Shown: piece after piece, positions 28,208 through 37,909 of the stretch
Layout: the number at the start of each line of letters is the position of its first letter
Position numbering within the stretch: position 1 is the first letter of the stretch
Assembly (NCBI GenBank): GCA_900470445.1
Contig: UCAU01000006.1
Coordinates: forward strand, 217,224-281,223
Length of the DNA: 64,000 nucleotides
Reading direction: 5' to 3'
From: Hyphomicrobiales bacterium
Lineage (GTDB): Bacteria > Pseudomonadota > Alphaproteobacteria > Rhizobiales > Devosiaceae
Translations under genes and position numbers: made by a program
Notes under the pieces: model-generated
Databases searched by the model: none
The model's input: only the letters and a program-made list of their open reading frames with translations
Told to the model about the DNA's origin: nothing

Positions 28208-29161
28208 TTGGTTACGCTCATTGATAATTCGGCGCTGAAACCGCGCCACCCGGAAAAGGCCAACCGGCCCGACGGCGTCGTGCTGCGCAAGCCGAACTGG
28301 ATCCGCGTGAAAGCGCCCGGTTCTCCGGTCTACAAGGAAACCCAGCAGATCGTGCGCGAGCATGGGCTGGTGACGGTGTGCGAAGAAGCCGGCTGCCCCA
28401 ATATTGGGGAATGCTGGAGCAAAAAGCACGCAACCATGATGATCATGGGCGAGATCTGCACCCGCGCCTGCGCGTTCTGCAACGTGCGCACAGGCATGCC
28501 CGGCCCGCTCGATGCCAGCGAGCCAGAAAAGGTCGCCCTGGCCGTGCAGAAGCTCGGCCTCGAGCACGTCGTCATCACCTCGGTGGATCGCGACGACCTG
28601 GCCGATGGCGGCGCGCAGCATTTTGCCGACGTAATCGTGGCCATTCGCGCGCATAATCCGCGCACCACGATCGAAATCCTGACGCCTGACTTCCTGCGCA
28701 AGGAAGGGGCCCTCGAAATCGTCGTTGCGGCCAAGCCGGACGTGTTCAACCACAACCTTGAAACCGTGCCCTCGAAATATCTCAAGGTGCGGCCCGGCGC
28801 GCGTTACTTCCACTCGATCCGCCTGCTGCAAAAGGTCAAGGAACTGGACCCCACCATGTTCACCAAGTCCGGTATCATGGTTGGCCTCGGCGAAGAGCGG
28901 AATGAAGTGCTCCAGCTGATGGACGATTTGCGTTCGGCCGATGTGGATTTCCTGACCATCGGGCAATATCTGCAGCCGACCAAGAAGCACTATCCGCTGC
29001 AGCGCTTCGTCACGCCCGACGAATTCAAGTCCTACGCCACCGTTGCGAGTGCCAAGGGCTTCTCCCTGGTCTCGTCCAGCCCCTTGACCCGCTCGTCCCA
29101 CCACGCTGGCGAAGACTTCGCCAAGCTCAAGGCAGCCCGGATGGCAAAGCTCGGCCACTGA
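28208..29161 (+). CDS. lipA: lipoyl synthase
   Basis: LipA is a radical-SAM enzyme that inserts two sulfurs into protein-bound octanoyl groups. The 317-aa protein has the radical-SAM cluster motif [10 protein letters not shown] (Cx3Cx2C), the auxiliary sacrificed cluster motif [12 protein letters not shown] (Cx4Cx5C), and the C-terminal RSS motif in [13 protein letters not shown]. The start appears to be TTG 28208 with AGGA nine bases upstream, as no ATG precedes the conserved region. Its likely clients include the lipoyl domains of PdhB and PdhC encoded upstream. The stop overlaps the next start (TGATG). Confidence 0.96.
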   Translation: MVTLIDNSALKPRHPEKANRPDGVVLRKPNWIRVKAPGSPVYKETQQIVREHGLVTVCEEAGCPNIGECWSKKHATMMIMGEICTRACAFCNVRTGMPGPLDASEPEKVALAVQKLGLEHVVITSVDRDDLADGGAQHFADVIVAIRAHNPRTTIEILTPDFLRKEGALEIVVAAKPDVFNHNLETVPSKYLKVRPGARYFHSIRLLQKVKELDPTMFTKSGIMVGLGEERNEVLQLMDDLRSADVDFLTIGQYLQPTKKHYPLQRFVTPDEFKSYATVASAKGFSLVSSSPLTRSSHHAGEDFAKLKAARMAKLGH

Positions 29162-29604
29162 TGAAACGCTTTTTCGAACGGCATGTGCCGCATCTGCCCA
29201 AGCGCATGTTCGACATCGTCGCCGACCTGTCGGACTATCCGCGCTTCATCCCCAATTGCAAGGCGATGGAGGTCCGCAAGGACCCCGCCGCCGGCGCGGC
29301 CGATATAAGGCTGGCCAAGATGACTCTGTTCTTCGGCCCGATCACCCAGGCCTATACCAGCCGGGTGACTGTCGATCCTGAAGCGCTGACCATCCGTGCC
29401 AAGGCGGTGGACGGTCCCTTTGCCTATCTCGATAGCGTGTGGAGCTTCGAGCAGGAGGGCATGGGCACGCGCGTGCGCTTCGAAATCGACTTCAAGATTT
29501 CCAACCCGCTGATCGCGGCCGTCGCCGAGCCGGCTTTCGCCGCCAAGCAGGACGAAATCATGCGCGCCTTCGCCGATGAGGCGGACAGCCGCTACGGGGA
29601 TTAG
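29161..29604 (+). CDS. RatA/COQ10-family START-domain protein
   Basis: A 147-aa protein of the polyketide cyclase/START fold with the typical opening of the COQ10/RatA group: HLPKRMFDIVADLSDYPRFIPNCKAMEVRK. Relatives either bind ubiquinone for respiratory function (COQ10) or act as ribosome-associated RatA. The sequence does not separate the two roles, and the toxin name used in databases is not supported by any antitoxin gene here. It is translationally coupled to lipA (TGATG overlap), a linkage seen widely in alphaproteobacteria. Confidence 0.88.
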   Translation: MKRFFERHVPHLPKRMFDIVADLSDYPRFIPNCKAMEVRKDPAAGAADIRLAKMTLFFGPITQAYTSRVTVDPEALTIRAKAVDGPFAYLDSVWSFEQEGMGTRVRFEIDFKISNPLIAAVAEPAFAAKQDEIMRAFADEADSRYGD

Positions 29605-29606
29605 CG

Positions 29607-29972
29607 ATGTTCGAACGGCTCGATTGCGTTTGTTTGCACACGGACAACATCGAGACATCCCTGACGTTCCTTGGCGGTATGGGCATGACCGAGGCTTGGC
29701 GGCTCGACCGCTTGCTTGACGACGGCAGGCCCTGGACTTTGGTCGGGCTGGATTTCCCCGACAAGACCAGTTCGCAACTTGTACTCAGCACGCATCCTGA
29801 TCGGCGGATGATTGAGGTCGAAATACGGGTTGCCGACGTTCGCCGCGCTTATGAGCAATTGCGCCAGAGCCCAGGCGTTCGCTGGCTGGCTGAACCATTC
29901 CCCATCGAGCAAGGTCATGTGGCCGTCATGCTGGCGCCGGACGGAAATGCCTTTGTGCTGATCGGCGACTAA
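29607..29972 (+). CDS. VOC (glyoxalase/bleomycin resistance-like) family protein
   Basis: A 121-aa single-domain protein with the two beta-alpha-beta-beta-beta units of the vicinal oxygen chelate fold: LDCVCLHTDNIETSLTFL at the start and a conserved end (PFPIEQGHVAVMLAPDGNAFVLIG). His11 in LHTDN and the Glu in IEVEIRVADV are plausible metal ligands. The function cannot be specified. It starts 2 bp after ratA and is probably the last gene of the lipA operon, ending 3 bp from the convergent pncC-like gene. Confidence 0.75.
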   Translation: MFERLDCVCLHTDNIETSLTFLGGMGMTEAWRLDRLLDDGRPWTLVGLDFPDKTSSQLVLSTHPDRRMIEVEIRVADVRRAYEQLRQSPGVRWLAEPFPIEQGHVAVMLAPDGNAFVLIGD

Positions 29973-29975
29973 GCT

Positions 29976-30476
29976 TTAGTCGTCGTCGCTATTGAGCACC
30001 TGCAGGATCAGCTCGAACGCTGCTTCCACAGTGGCCCGGCGCACGGCATCGCGACCGATATCGCCAAAGCGATGCTCGATCACCACGGTGGCCAGTTCCG
30101 ACGACACCGCTACATAAACCAGGCCCACCGGCTTCTTCTCGGTGCCGCCATCGGGGCCGGCAATGCCGGTCACGGACACTGCAAAATCGACCCGCGCCGT
30201 ATTGCGCGCGCCGTCCGCCATGGCTCGGGCCACCTGGTTGGACACCGCGCCGTAATCATGGATGAGCCGGGCTGGGACCTGGATCATGCGCGACTTGGCG
30301 GAATTGGCATAGGTGATGTAGCCGCCATAAAACGCGGCGGATGAGCCCGGAACGTCGGTCAACGCCGCGGCAATCATGCCGCCGGTGCAACTCTCTGCGG
30401 TAACAATGGTCTTGCCGGCCTGCGTGAGGAAATCGATGACCTCCTTGCCGGGATCGCGCGCTGCCGTGGCTGCCAT
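29976..30476 (-). CDS. pncC: CinA C-terminal family protein (nicotinamide-nucleotide amidohydrolase)
   Basis: A stand-alone 166-aa CinA C-terminal domain, like E. coli PncC/YgaD, which deamidates NMN to nicotinate mononucleotide in NAD recycling. Motifs are TIVTAESCTGGMIAAALTD with the catalytic-type Ser/Cys region, GYITYANSAKSRMI, and VSVTGIAGPDGGTEKKPVG. The ATG at 30476 overlaps the ispDF stop (TGATG). A TTG one codon earlier is also possible. The assignment as PncC is by family, and activity in this organism is inferred. Confidence 0.87.
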   Translation of the reverse strand: MAATAARDPGKEVIDFLTQAGKTIVTAESCTGGMIAAALTDVPGSSAAFYGGYITYANSAKSRMIQVPARLIHDYGAVSNQVARAMADGARNTARVDFAVSVTGIAGPDGGTEKKPVGLVYVAVSSELATVVIEHRFGDIGRDAVRRATVEAAFELILQVLNSDDD

Positions 30477-31666
30477 CAATCCCCCCTCGGCACTTCTACA
30501 CTCGCACTCGCCATGGCCACGATACCTTCCTCCCGCCCGGTAAAGCCGAGCTTTTCACTCGTTGTCGCCTTGATCGCGATCCTGTTGGTCGCAATTCCCA
30601 GTGTTTCGGCAATCACCGCCTGCATTGCCGGCACATGTTGCGCGATCCTGGGTCCTTCGCAGACAATTGTCACGTCAAGATTGACGATGCGCCCACCCAA
30701 CCCGGTCACGAGATCGCCAGCGTGCTTGAGGAAGATGGTGGAAGCCGCGCCTTTCCACTGCATATCGGCCGGCGGGAAGTGCACGCCGATATCGCCTTCG
30801 CCGATTGCGCCCAGAATGGCGTCGGTCAGCGCATGCAGCGCCACATCGGCATCGGAATGGCCCTTGAGCTTGGCCTTATAGGGGATGCGCACGCCGCCCA
30901 GCCATACGGCATCGCCGGGCTCGAATGGATGCACGTCAAAGCCGGTGCCGACACGGGTTTCCATAGCGAAATCTCCTGAAACGATCCGCTCGGCCCGTTC
31001 GAAATCTTGGGGATGCGTAATCTTGATGTTGTTAGGATCGCCCATCACCATGGCGACCTTGAGCCCCGCCCATTCGGCGATTTCTGCGTCGTCGGTGAAC
31101 TGGCGGCGAATGGTGGAAGCACGCATATGCGCGGAAAAAAGCTGCCCGAAGCGGAAACCCTGCGGTGTTTGGGCGGCATGAAGCTGGTTGCGGTCCTCGG
31201 TGGCAACGACCAGGCGGCCGTCGAGCGAGCGCTTTATGGTGTCGGTGACACCAAGAGCGGGCAGGGCGCCATCATATTGGTCCAGTACCGCAATGACGTC
31301 GCCAATCAGGTCGGTGGTCGCAAAGGGCCGCGCTGCATCCTGAATCAGCACCAGATCTGGCCGCAGCGGCGCCAAGGCCTTGAGGCCTTCCAGCACCGAG
31401 GCTTGCCGCGTGCCGCCCCCGAGTACCGGCGCCAAGAGGCGGTTGTCGCTGAGGCCAAGGGCGGCGTAGCGCTCTGCATGGCCTGCGTGGACAACGGGGA
31501 GAATCTGGCCGATGGCCGGATGGTCGAGAAATGCCTGGATGGTCCGCTGCAGCACCGGAACGCCCGCAACATTGCGGTATTGCTTGGGATCGGGGGCTCC
31601 ACCGGCGCTCGCGCGCTCACCCTGGCCAGCAGCGACAATGATGACGGCGATGGATTTTTGACGCAT
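30476..31666 (-). CDS. ispDF: bifunctional IspD-IspF of the MEP isoprenoid pathway
   Basis: A 396-aa fusion of two MEP-pathway enzymes. Residues 1-230 are IspD (MEP cytidylyltransferase), with IVAAGQGERASAGGAPDPKQY and IQDAARPFATT. Residues 238-396 are IspF (ME-cPP synthase), with GTGFDVHPFEPGD holding metal ligands and LKGHSDADVALHALTDA. Both active sites look complete. IspDF fusions are common in Hyphomicrobiales and epsilonproteobacteria, and may channel the pathway with IspE. The ATG at 31666 opens MRQKSIAVIIVAAG. An upstream 32-codon extension is rejected. Confidence 0.96.
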   Translation of the reverse strand: MRQKSIAVIIVAAGQGERASAGGAPDPKQYRNVAGVPVLQRTIQAFLDHPAIGQILPVVHAGHAERYAALGLSDNRLLAPVLGGGTRQASVLEGLKALAPLRPDLVLIQDAARPFATTDLIGDVIAVLDQYDGALPALGVTDTIKRSLDGRLVVATEDRNQLHAAQTPQGFRFGQLFSAHMRASTIRRQFTDDAEIAEWAGLKVAMVMGDPNNIKITHPQDFERAERIVSGDFAMETRVGTGFDVHPFEPGDAVWLGGVRIPYKAKLKGHSDADVALHALTDAILGAIGEGDIGVHFPPADMQWKGAASTIFLKHAGDLVTGLGGRIVNLDVTIVCEGPRIAQHVPAMQAVIAETLGIATNRIAIKATTSEKLGFTGREEGIVAMASASVEVPRGD

Positions 31667-31844
31667 ATCGAAACAGACACTCAACCCGGAAACCGTCATA
31701 GGAATCTGGTCTAGCCGTGCCGGTGTCATGCGGCAAGTGCAGGGCTGCCGCACACCCGGCAACGGTACATAAGGTGTTGCGCTAGCGGCGCTTTTGATTA
31801 TTGTGCGGGCAGAAATTCAAAAATGACCATTTCTGGGGCAGTCC
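31667..31844. promoter_or_regulatory. divergent region ispDF / dusB-ntrBC
   Basis: A 178-bp gap between divergent operons, relatively AT-rich near 31790-31830. It should contain both promoters. I cannot identify a sigma-54 (-24/-12) promoter or a clear NtrC palindrome. Confidence 0.3.
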
Positions 31845-32846
31845 TTGTCTGAAATTGCCTGCGAGTTGAGCATTGGGAGCCATCGGGTTCGCAGTCATGC
31901 TTTGCTTGCTCCCATGGCGGGAATCACCGATCGCCCGTTTCGTGTCCTCGCAGAGCGGTTCGGCGCTGGCATGGTCGTATCCGAGATGATCGCCAGCAAT
32001 GCCCTGGGCGTGGGCAATGAAGAGATGGTGCGTAAGCTCGGTCGCCCCGGCACGCTGCCCCACATGGTGCAATTGGCTGGCTGCGAGGCCGAATGGATGG
32101 CGCGTGGTGCCAAGATCGCCCACGATGCCGGCGCCGATATCATCGACATCAATTTCGGCTGCCCGGCCAAGCGCGTCACTAACGGCTATGCCGGCTCGGC
32201 GCTGATGCGCGTGCCCGACCACGCCATGACGCTGATCGATGCCGTCGTTGCCGCCACGCCGCTACCGGTCACCGTCAAGATGCGCCTGGGCTGGGACGAT
32301 GACAGCCTCAATGCCCCCGAAATCGCCCGCCGCGCCGTCGATGCTGGGGCACGGATGATCACCGTGCATGGCCGCACCCGCCAGCAATTTTACAAGGGCA
32401 ATGCCCGCTGGGAACTGGTGCGGGCGGTTGTCGAGGCGGTGGACGTGCCCGTGGTGGTCAATGGTGACATTGTGGACTTTGCCAGTGCGCGCGAGGCCCT
32501 GCAGCAATCCGGTGCGGCTGCGGTCATGCTCGGCCGCGGTGCTCAAGGGCGCCCATGGGCAGTTGGCCAGATTGGCGCTGCGCTGGCCGGGAGGGAGGCG
32601 CAGCCTGCACCGCAGGGTGAAGCGCTTGCCGAACTGGTTGCCGAGCATTACGAGGGCATCCTGGTCGAATATGGCACGGTGGTGGGCCTGAGGGCCGCGC
32701 GCAAGCATCTGGATTGGTATCTGGAGGCCGCCGGCATCGCGCTCGACAAGCCGACTCGCACTGCCTTTCTCAACAATGAAACGCCGTCTCATGTGCTCGA
32801 GATGATCGGCGCGATTTTCTCGGGCGAATGGAAGGCGGCGGCATGA
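31845..32846 (+). CDS. dusB: tRNA-dihydrouridine synthase DusB (NifR3)
   Basis: A 333-aa FMN-dependent enzyme that reduces specific uridines in tRNA. Motifs are LLAPMAGITDRPFRVLAERFGAG, the catalytic Cys segment INFGCPAKRVTNGYAGSALM, TVHGRTRQQFYKGNA and VVVNGDIVD. There is no ATG before the conserved region and an in-frame TGA lies at 31824, so TTG 31845 is the most likely start, with GGGG six bases upstream. The dusB (nifR3)-ntrB-ntrC order is the classic alphaproteobacterial nitrogen-regulation operon. The stop overlaps the ntrB ATG. Confidence 0.93.
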   Translation: MSEIACELSIGSHRVRSHALLAPMAGITDRPFRVLAERFGAGMVVSEMIASNALGVGNEEMVRKLGRPGTLPHMVQLAGCEAEWMARGAKIAHDAGADIIDINFGCPAKRVTNGYAGSALMRVPDHAMTLIDAVVAATPLPVTVKMRLGWDDDSLNAPEIARRAVDAGARMITVHGRTRQQFYKGNARWELVRAVVEAVDVPVVVNGDIVDFASAREALQQSGAAAVMLGRGAQGRPWAVGQIGAALAGREAQPAPQGEALAELVAEHYEGILVEYGTVVGLRAARKHLDWYLEAAGIALDKPTRTAFLNNETPSHVLEMIGAIFSGEWKAAA

Positions 32847-33979
32847 GCGCGTCTACGAATGCGAGCAAATTGGCCAGCGTGCCTTCGACTGCGGTGCTGC
32901 AGGCTTTGCCGCAGCCCATCATCGTTTGCGACGAAGACCGCCAGATCATCTTCGTCAATTATGCCGCCGAGGCGTTTTTTGGCGCTTCGCTGAGCGTTTT
33001 GACGCGCCAGCGGCTGGACGATCTCATTGCCTTCGGCTCGCCCATTATCAGCCTGGTTGAAACCGTCATCCTGCGCCGTGGGCCGATGACTGAATATCGC
33101 GTCCGCGTCGGCTCGTCCCGCTTTGGCGATGAGCGTATTGCCGACGTGTTCGCTAGCCCGCTTTCGGATAGCGATGGCCGCGTGGCCCTGCTGATCCAGG
33201 AACGGACCATGGCTGACAAGATCGATCGCCAGATGGTGTCGCGTGGCGCGGCGCGCTCGGTGACGGGCCTTGCCTCCATGCTGGCCCACGAGATCAAGAA
33301 CCCGCTCTCGGGCATTCGCGGCGCGGCCCAATTGCTTGAGCAGAGTGTGGCGAGCGACGAAATCCCGCTGGCTCGCCTGATCCGCGAAGAAACCGACCGC
33401 ATTGTCGGGCTGATCGACCGTGTCGAAGTGTTCGGCGACGAGCGCCCGATGGAGCGCGAGCCGATCAATATCCACGTCATTCTGGACCGCGTAAAACTGC
33501 TGGCGCGCAATGGCGTGGCTCGTGGCATCGCCTTCTCGGAAGAATACGATCCCTCACTGCCGCCGGTTTATGGCAATCGCGACCAGCTCATTCAGGTGTT
33601 CCTAAACCTGGTCAAGAACGCTTCGGAAGCCCTTGAGCGCACACAAAAGCCGGAAATCCGTATCACCACGGCCTTCCGTCCTGGCATTCGCATCAGCGTG
33701 ACGGGCGTGTCCGAACGCATCTCGCTGCCGCTCGAAATCGTCATCGAGGATAATGGCCCCGGCGTGCCGCCCGATATCCTGCCCTTCCTGTTCGATCCCT
33801 TCGTCACGACCAAACTCAATGGCTCGGGCCTGGGCTTGGCCTTGGTGGCCAAGATCGTGGGCGACCATGGCGGCGTCATCGATTGCGATAGCCGCCCCGG
33901 CCGCACCCGTTTCCGCATTCTCCTGCCCGTCGCCAGCGGGGCCTTCAACGCGTCTTCTGAAGAGGTATCGGCAAAATGA
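32843..33979 (+). CDS. ntrB: nitrogen regulation sensor histidine kinase NtrB
   Basis: NtrB phosphorylates or dephosphorylates NtrC under control of PII proteins. The 378-aa soluble kinase has an N-terminal PAS domain ([24 protein letters not shown], residues 20-120), the H-box [20 protein letters not shown] with the phospho-His near residue 150, N-box [11 protein letters not shown]1 [10 protein letters not shown] and G2 [13 protein letters not shown]. There are no membrane helices. I chose the ATG at 32843, overlapping the dusB stop as ATGA; an in-frame ATG at 32828 would overlap more. It overlaps ntrC by 4 bp. Confidence 0.96.
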   Translation: MSASTNASKLASVPSTAVLQALPQPIIVCDEDRQIIFVNYAAEAFFGASLSVLTRQRLDDLIAFGSPIISLVETVILRRGPMTEYRVRVGSSRFGDERIADVFASPLSDSDGRVALLIQERTMADKIDRQMVSRGAARSVTGLASMLAHEIKNPLSGIRGAAQLLEQSVASDEIPLARLIREETDRIVGLIDRVEVFGDERPMEREPINIHVILDRVKLLARNGVARGIAFSEEYDPSLPPVYGNRDQLIQVFLNLVKNASEALERTQKPEIRITTAFRPGIRISVTGVSERISLPLEIVIEDNGPGVPPDILPFLFDPFVTTKLNGSGLGLALVAKIVGDHGGVIDCDSRPGRTRFRILLPVASGAFNASSEEVSAK

Positions 33980-35421
33980 GCCACGTTGTCCTGCTAGCCG
34001 ATGATGACGCGGCCATCCGCATGGTGCTCAACCAGGCGCTGACCCGCGCCGGTTACGAAGTGCGCCCCACCGGCAATATCTCCACCATGTGGAATTGGGT
34101 GAGCCGGGGAGAAGGCGATATCCTGATCACCGACGTGGCCATGCCGGATGGCAATGCCTTCGAGGTCATGCCCAAGATCAAGAAGCTGCGCCCTGATCTA
34201 CCGATGATCGTCATGAGCGCGCAGAACACCTTCATGACGGCCATTCGCGCCTCCGAAGTCGGCGCCTACGAATATCTGCCCAAGCCCTTCGACATCACCG
34301 AAGTGCTTTCGGTGGTGGCCCGCGCTCTGGCCGACGCCAAAAAGCCGACAACCGCCGAGCGCAAGGCCGAAGAGCCGGGCGAGACCATGCCGCTGGTTGG
34401 CCGCTCGACCGCCATGCAGGATATCTACCGCGCACTGGCGCGCCTGATGCAGACCGACCTGACGGTGATGATCACCGGCGAGAGCGGCACCGGCAAGGAA
34501 TTGGTTGCGCGGGCGCTGCATGACTTCGGCAAGCGCCGCAATGGGCCGTTTGTCGCCATCAACATGGCCGCCATTCCGCGCGACCTGATCGAAGCCGAAC
34601 TGTTTGGCCACGAGAAGGGGGCCTTTACCGGCGCCAATACGCGCTCCTCAGGTCGCTTCGAGCAGGCCGAGGGCGGCACGCTGTTCCTCGACGAAATCGG
34701 CGACATGCCGATGGACGCCCAGACCCGCCTGCTGCGTGTGCTGCAGGAAGGCGAATATACGATGGTCGGCGGCCGATCCTCGATCAAGACCAATGTGCGC
34801 ATCGTCGCGGCTACGCATCGCGATCTCAGCCAGATGATCCGGCAGGGCCTGTTCCGCGAAGATCTCTATTACCGCCTCAACGTCGTGCCGATCCGCCTGC
34901 CGCCGCTGCGCGAGCGCATCGACGATATCGGCGATCTAACGACGCATTTCCTCAACGCCGCCCAGCGCGAAGGGGAGGCGGTCAAATCCATCGCTCCCGA
35001 AGCGATCCGGTTGATGCAGAATTATTCCTGGCCGGGCAATGTCCGCGAACTGGAAAACCTCGTCCGTCGCCTCTCGGCGCTCTATGCCGACGAAAGCATT
35101 TCGGCCGAGATCGTGCAGAACGAACTCAATATCGCCGAGCGCCCGCAGACCAACGGCATGGCCGGTCCGGTCGATGTGTCCATGGCGGTGGAAACCCATG
35201 TGGGCCAGTTGCTGCGCGAATATGAGCCGAACCTGCCGCCGGCGGGGCTGTATCAGCGCGTGATCGACCGGGTGGAAGCGCCGTTGATCGCCATGGCGCT
35301 CAATGCCTGCGGCGGCAACCAGATCAAGGCGGCCGATCTGCTCGGCCTCAATCGCAATACGCTGCGCAAGAAAATCCGCACCCACAGCATCGAGATCGTC
35401 AAGCACAGCCGCCGCAATTGA
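33976..35421 (+). CDS. ntrC: nitrogen regulation response regulator NtrC
   Basis: A 481-aa sigma-54-dependent activator. Receiver domain (1-125) has phospho-acceptor Asp53 in [10 protein letters not shown] and Lys in LPKPFD. The AAA+ domain (140-380) has Walker [16 protein letters not shown], the sigma-54 contact loop GAFTGA and Walker [10 protein letters not shown]. The C-terminal Fis-type helix-turn-helix reads [20 protein letters not shown]. All key residues are intact, so it should activate nitrogen-scavenging promoters. It is translationally coupled with ntrB. Confidence 0.97.
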   Translation: MSHVVLLADDDAAIRMVLNQALTRAGYEVRPTGNISTMWNWVSRGEGDILITDVAMPDGNAFEVMPKIKKLRPDLPMIVMSAQNTFMTAIRASEVGAYEYLPKPFDITEVLSVVARALADAKKPTTAERKAEEPGETMPLVGRSTAMQDIYRALARLMQTDLTVMITGESGTGKELVARALHDFGKRRNGPFVAINMAAIPRDLIEAELFGHEKGAFTGANTRSSGRFEQAEGGTLFLDEIGDMPMDAQTRLLRVLQEGEYTMVGGRSSIKTNVRIVAATHRDLSQMIRQGLFREDLYYRLNVVPIRLPPLRERIDDIGDLTTHFLNAAQREGEAVKSIAPEAIRLMQNYSWPGNVRELENLVRRLSALYADESISAEIVQNELNIAERPQTNGMAGPVDVSMAVETHVGQLLREYEPNLPPAGLYQRVIDRVEAPLIAMALNACGGNQIKAADLLGLNRNTLRKKIRTHSIEIVKHSRRN

Positions 35422-35572
35422 TGCGGCTGTTCACAAACCGTTCTTGCCACTGACGAAATTGCGGCCGTTTGATCACACTGTCACATTTTGGCAACAATTG
35501 TCTTGAAGGGTTGCCCGAATTGGGTCAGGCTCTGCCTTCCTGTGGCGGAGATGGAGTGCCAAGCGGCATTGT
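35422..35572 (+). promoter_or_regulatory. ntrC-ntrY intergenic region
   Basis: A 151-bp gap. CAGCCGC / GCGGCTG at the very end of ntrC can pair over a 10-base loop but lacks a U-tract. An AT-rich stretch at about 35470-35510 (TTGATC ... TTTGGCAACAATTG) is the likely ntrYX promoter area. No sigma-54 promoter is evident. Confidence 0.35.
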
Positions 35573-37909
35573 ATGACGGAAACGGCGATCATCGATAACC
35601 AGGCTGCGCCAGCACGGCGGAGCGAGGCGGCGCATTCTTCTCGCGTGCCGTTTTTTGCTGCACATACCAATAGGCCGCTGCGGGTCCTGGGTTTTGTGGT
35701 GGTGTTCGCCTCGGTCCTGATGTCCTCGATCTCGTTCCTGATTCTGTCGGGCGCGACCAATATCGAGCCTTCGGCAACCGTCTGGACTGTCATCTGGATC
35801 GTCACCGGCATCCTGGTTCTGCTGATGATTGCCCTGGTCGTCACCGAGGCCGTGCTGCTCATCCAGGCCCGCTCGCAGCGCCAGCCCGGCTCGAGCATGC
35901 AGCTCCGCATGGTGACGATGTTCGCTATCGTTGCCGCCATTCCGGCAGTCATCGTAGCAGTGGTCGCGACCTTCTCGCTCAACCAGGGGCTCGATCAATG
36001 GTTCTCCGAACGCACCAGGGCCATGGTGGAAAGCTCACGCCTCGTCGCGCGCTCCTATATGCTTGAGCATGCTCAGGTTTTGCGGGACGACATCATCTGG
36101 GTGGCCACCGAGCTCGAACAGGCGCGCGGCACGTTCGAAGAAGATCGCGACCGTTTCGAGCGCATTCTGACTGCGCTGGCCGTCACCCGTTCACTGCCCT
36201 TCACGTCGCTCATTCACGGCGATGGCGACACACTGATGCGGGCGCAGATCAATGTGCAGGGGGCTTATCCCAAGCTGCCGGAGGGCATTACCCAAGGGGT
36301 GGTCGAAGGCGTGCCGAGCCAGATTGCGCCGGGCAGCACCAATTTGGTCGGCTCTATCGTCAAGCTGCGGGGCTATGACGACACTTATCTGTTCGTTGCC
36401 CGCCCGGTCGATGCCGAAGTGCTCGAATATATGCGGCTGACCGACGAGAACATCACCGAATACAGGCAATATGCGTCCAATCGGCTGGTGTTCCAGATCA
36501 CCTTCACCATCATGTATGTCGGCTTGGCCGTGGTGCTGTTGCTCGCCGCGCTCTGGATCGGCATTGCGCTTGCCAACCGCTTCGTCGACCCGATCCGAAA
36601 CCTCATGATCGCCTCCAGTCGCGTCAGTCGCGGGGATCTCGACGTGCAGGTTCCGGTGCAGGAGGGCAGGGGGGATCTGCGCGATTTGTCCAATGGGTTC
36701 AACCAGATGACGCTGCAGCTCAAATCGCAGCGCGAGGATCTGGTGACGGCCAGTGAGATGAACGAAAAGCGCCGGCAATTCACCGAAGCCGTGGTGGAAG
36801 GCGTGTCCGCCGGGATTATCGGGCTTGATCCATTCGGCGCCGTCACGCTGGTCAATGCGCGCGCTTGCGAGATGCTGGAACGCGATGAAATCGGCCTGAT
36901 GGGCGAGCGGATCGAAGTGGCCATGCCGCAATTGGCGCCCATCCTCGAGCGCGCCCGCTCGGCCCGCCGCGGGCAGGTGCGCGATCAGATTCAGCTCGGC
37001 AACGAAACCGATCGGCGCACCTATCAGGTGCAGCTGACCCGCGAGGGGTCGATCGCTGAGTCCAAGGGTTATGTGCTGACCTTCGATGACATTACCGATC
37101 TCGAATCTGCCCAGCGTACCAGCGCCTGGGCCGACGTCGCCCGGCGCATCGCTCATGAGATCAAGAACCCGCTGACCCCGATCCAGCTTTCGGCTGAGCG
37201 GCTGCGCCGTCGCTATGGCTCCAAACTTGAGGACGATCGCGAAGTCTTCGACAAATGCATCAACACCATCGTGCGGCAGGTGGGCGATATCGGCCGCATG
37301 GTCGATGAATTCTCCGCCTTTGCCCGCATGCCCGAAGCTGCTCCGGAAATGGCCGACCTGTCTGATACCATTCGGCAGGCCGTGTTCCTCGAAAGCGTCC
37401 GCCTGCCGGAAATGGTTATCCACACCGAGCTGCCGGAAACGCCGATCCGTGCCTGGTTCGACAGCCGCCTGATTTCACAAAGTCTGACCAACCTGATCAA
37501 GAACGCGGTAGAAGCCTTTGAATCCGTAGGTTCTTCACCCGATTGGATACCCACGATCACAGTGCAGGGACAGTTGGAAGGCAATCACGCCCGGATCAAC
37601 GTGTCCGACAATGGCAAGGGCTGGCCCAGCGAAAACCGGCAGCGGCTGCTGGAGCCTTATATGACGACGCGCGAGAAGGGCACGGGCCTGGGTCTCGCTA
37701 TTGTCGCGAAAATCATCGAACAACATGGCGGCATAGTGGAACTGGTCGACGCCGAGCCTGATGCGACCGGCCGGGTCGGGGCCTGCGTCACCTTCACATT
37801 GCCCCTGCAATCGCCAATCAAAACGTCCGAGGAGAGCGGTGCCGATGCGGCATCGACCGCCCCCTCGCAACAGGAGGAGCCGCTTATTTCAGCGGCGGTT
37901 CATAAGTAA
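35573..37909 (+). CDS. ntrY: nitrogen/redox sensor histidine kinase NtrY
   Basis: A 778-aa membrane kinase pairing with NtrX. Three or four N-terminal helices (about residues 38-60, 70-95 and 110-135) precede a periplasmic sensing region, another helix near 310-330, then HAMP (NRFVDPIRNLMIASSRVSRGD), PAS (VEGVSAGIIGLDPFGAVTLVN), H-box [22 protein letters not shown]-box NLIKNAVEAF and G-box GTGLGLAIVAKIIEQHGG. Relatives sense redox or oxygen as well as nitrogen status. The ATG has only a weak ribosome-binding site. The stop overlaps the ntrX start (TAATG). Confidence 0.96.
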   Translation: MTETAIIDNQAAPARRSEAAHSSRVPFFAAHTNRPLRVLGFVVVFASVLMSSISFLILSGATNIEPSATVWTVIWIVTGILVLLMIALVVTEAVLLIQARSQRQPGSSMQLRMVTMFAIVAAIPAVIVAVVATFSLNQGLDQWFSERTRAMVESSRLVARSYMLEHAQVLRDDIIWVATELEQARGTFEEDRDRFERILTALAVTRSLPFTSLIHGDGDTLMRAQINVQGAYPKLPEGITQGVVEGVPSQIAPGSTNLVGSIVKLRGYDDTYLFVARPVDAEVLEYMRLTDENITEYRQYASNRLVFQITFTIMYVGLAVVLLLAALWIGIALANRFVDPIRNLMIASSRVSRGDLDVQVPVQEGRGDLRDLSNGFNQMTLQLKSQREDLVTASEMNEKRRQFTEAVVEGVSAGIIGLDPFGAVTLVNARACEMLERDEIGLMGERIEVAMPQLAPILERARSARRGQVRDQIQLGNETDRRTYQVQLTREGSIAESKGYVLTFDDITDLESAQRTSAWADVARRIAHEIKNPLTPIQLSAERLRRRYGSKLEDDREVFDKCINTIVRQVGDIGRMVDEFSAFARMPEAAPEMADLSDTIRQAVFLESVRLPEMVIHTELPETPIRAWFDSRLISQSLTNLIKNAVEAFESVGSSPDWIPTITVQGQLEGNHARINVSDNGKGWPSENRQRLLEPYMTTREKGTGLGLAIVAKIIEQHGGIVELVDAEPDATGRVGACVTFTLPLQSPIKTSEESGADAASTAPSQQEEPLISAAVHK

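Noticed and set aside
29161-29604. Toxin of a type II toxin-antitoxin system (RatA label)
   Set aside because: There is no antitoxin gene, and the linkage with lipA and the START fold fit a COQ10-like role equally well.
35422-35572. Sigma-54 promoter before ntrY
   Set aside because: TGGCAACAATTGTC lacks the GC element at the right distance from GG.
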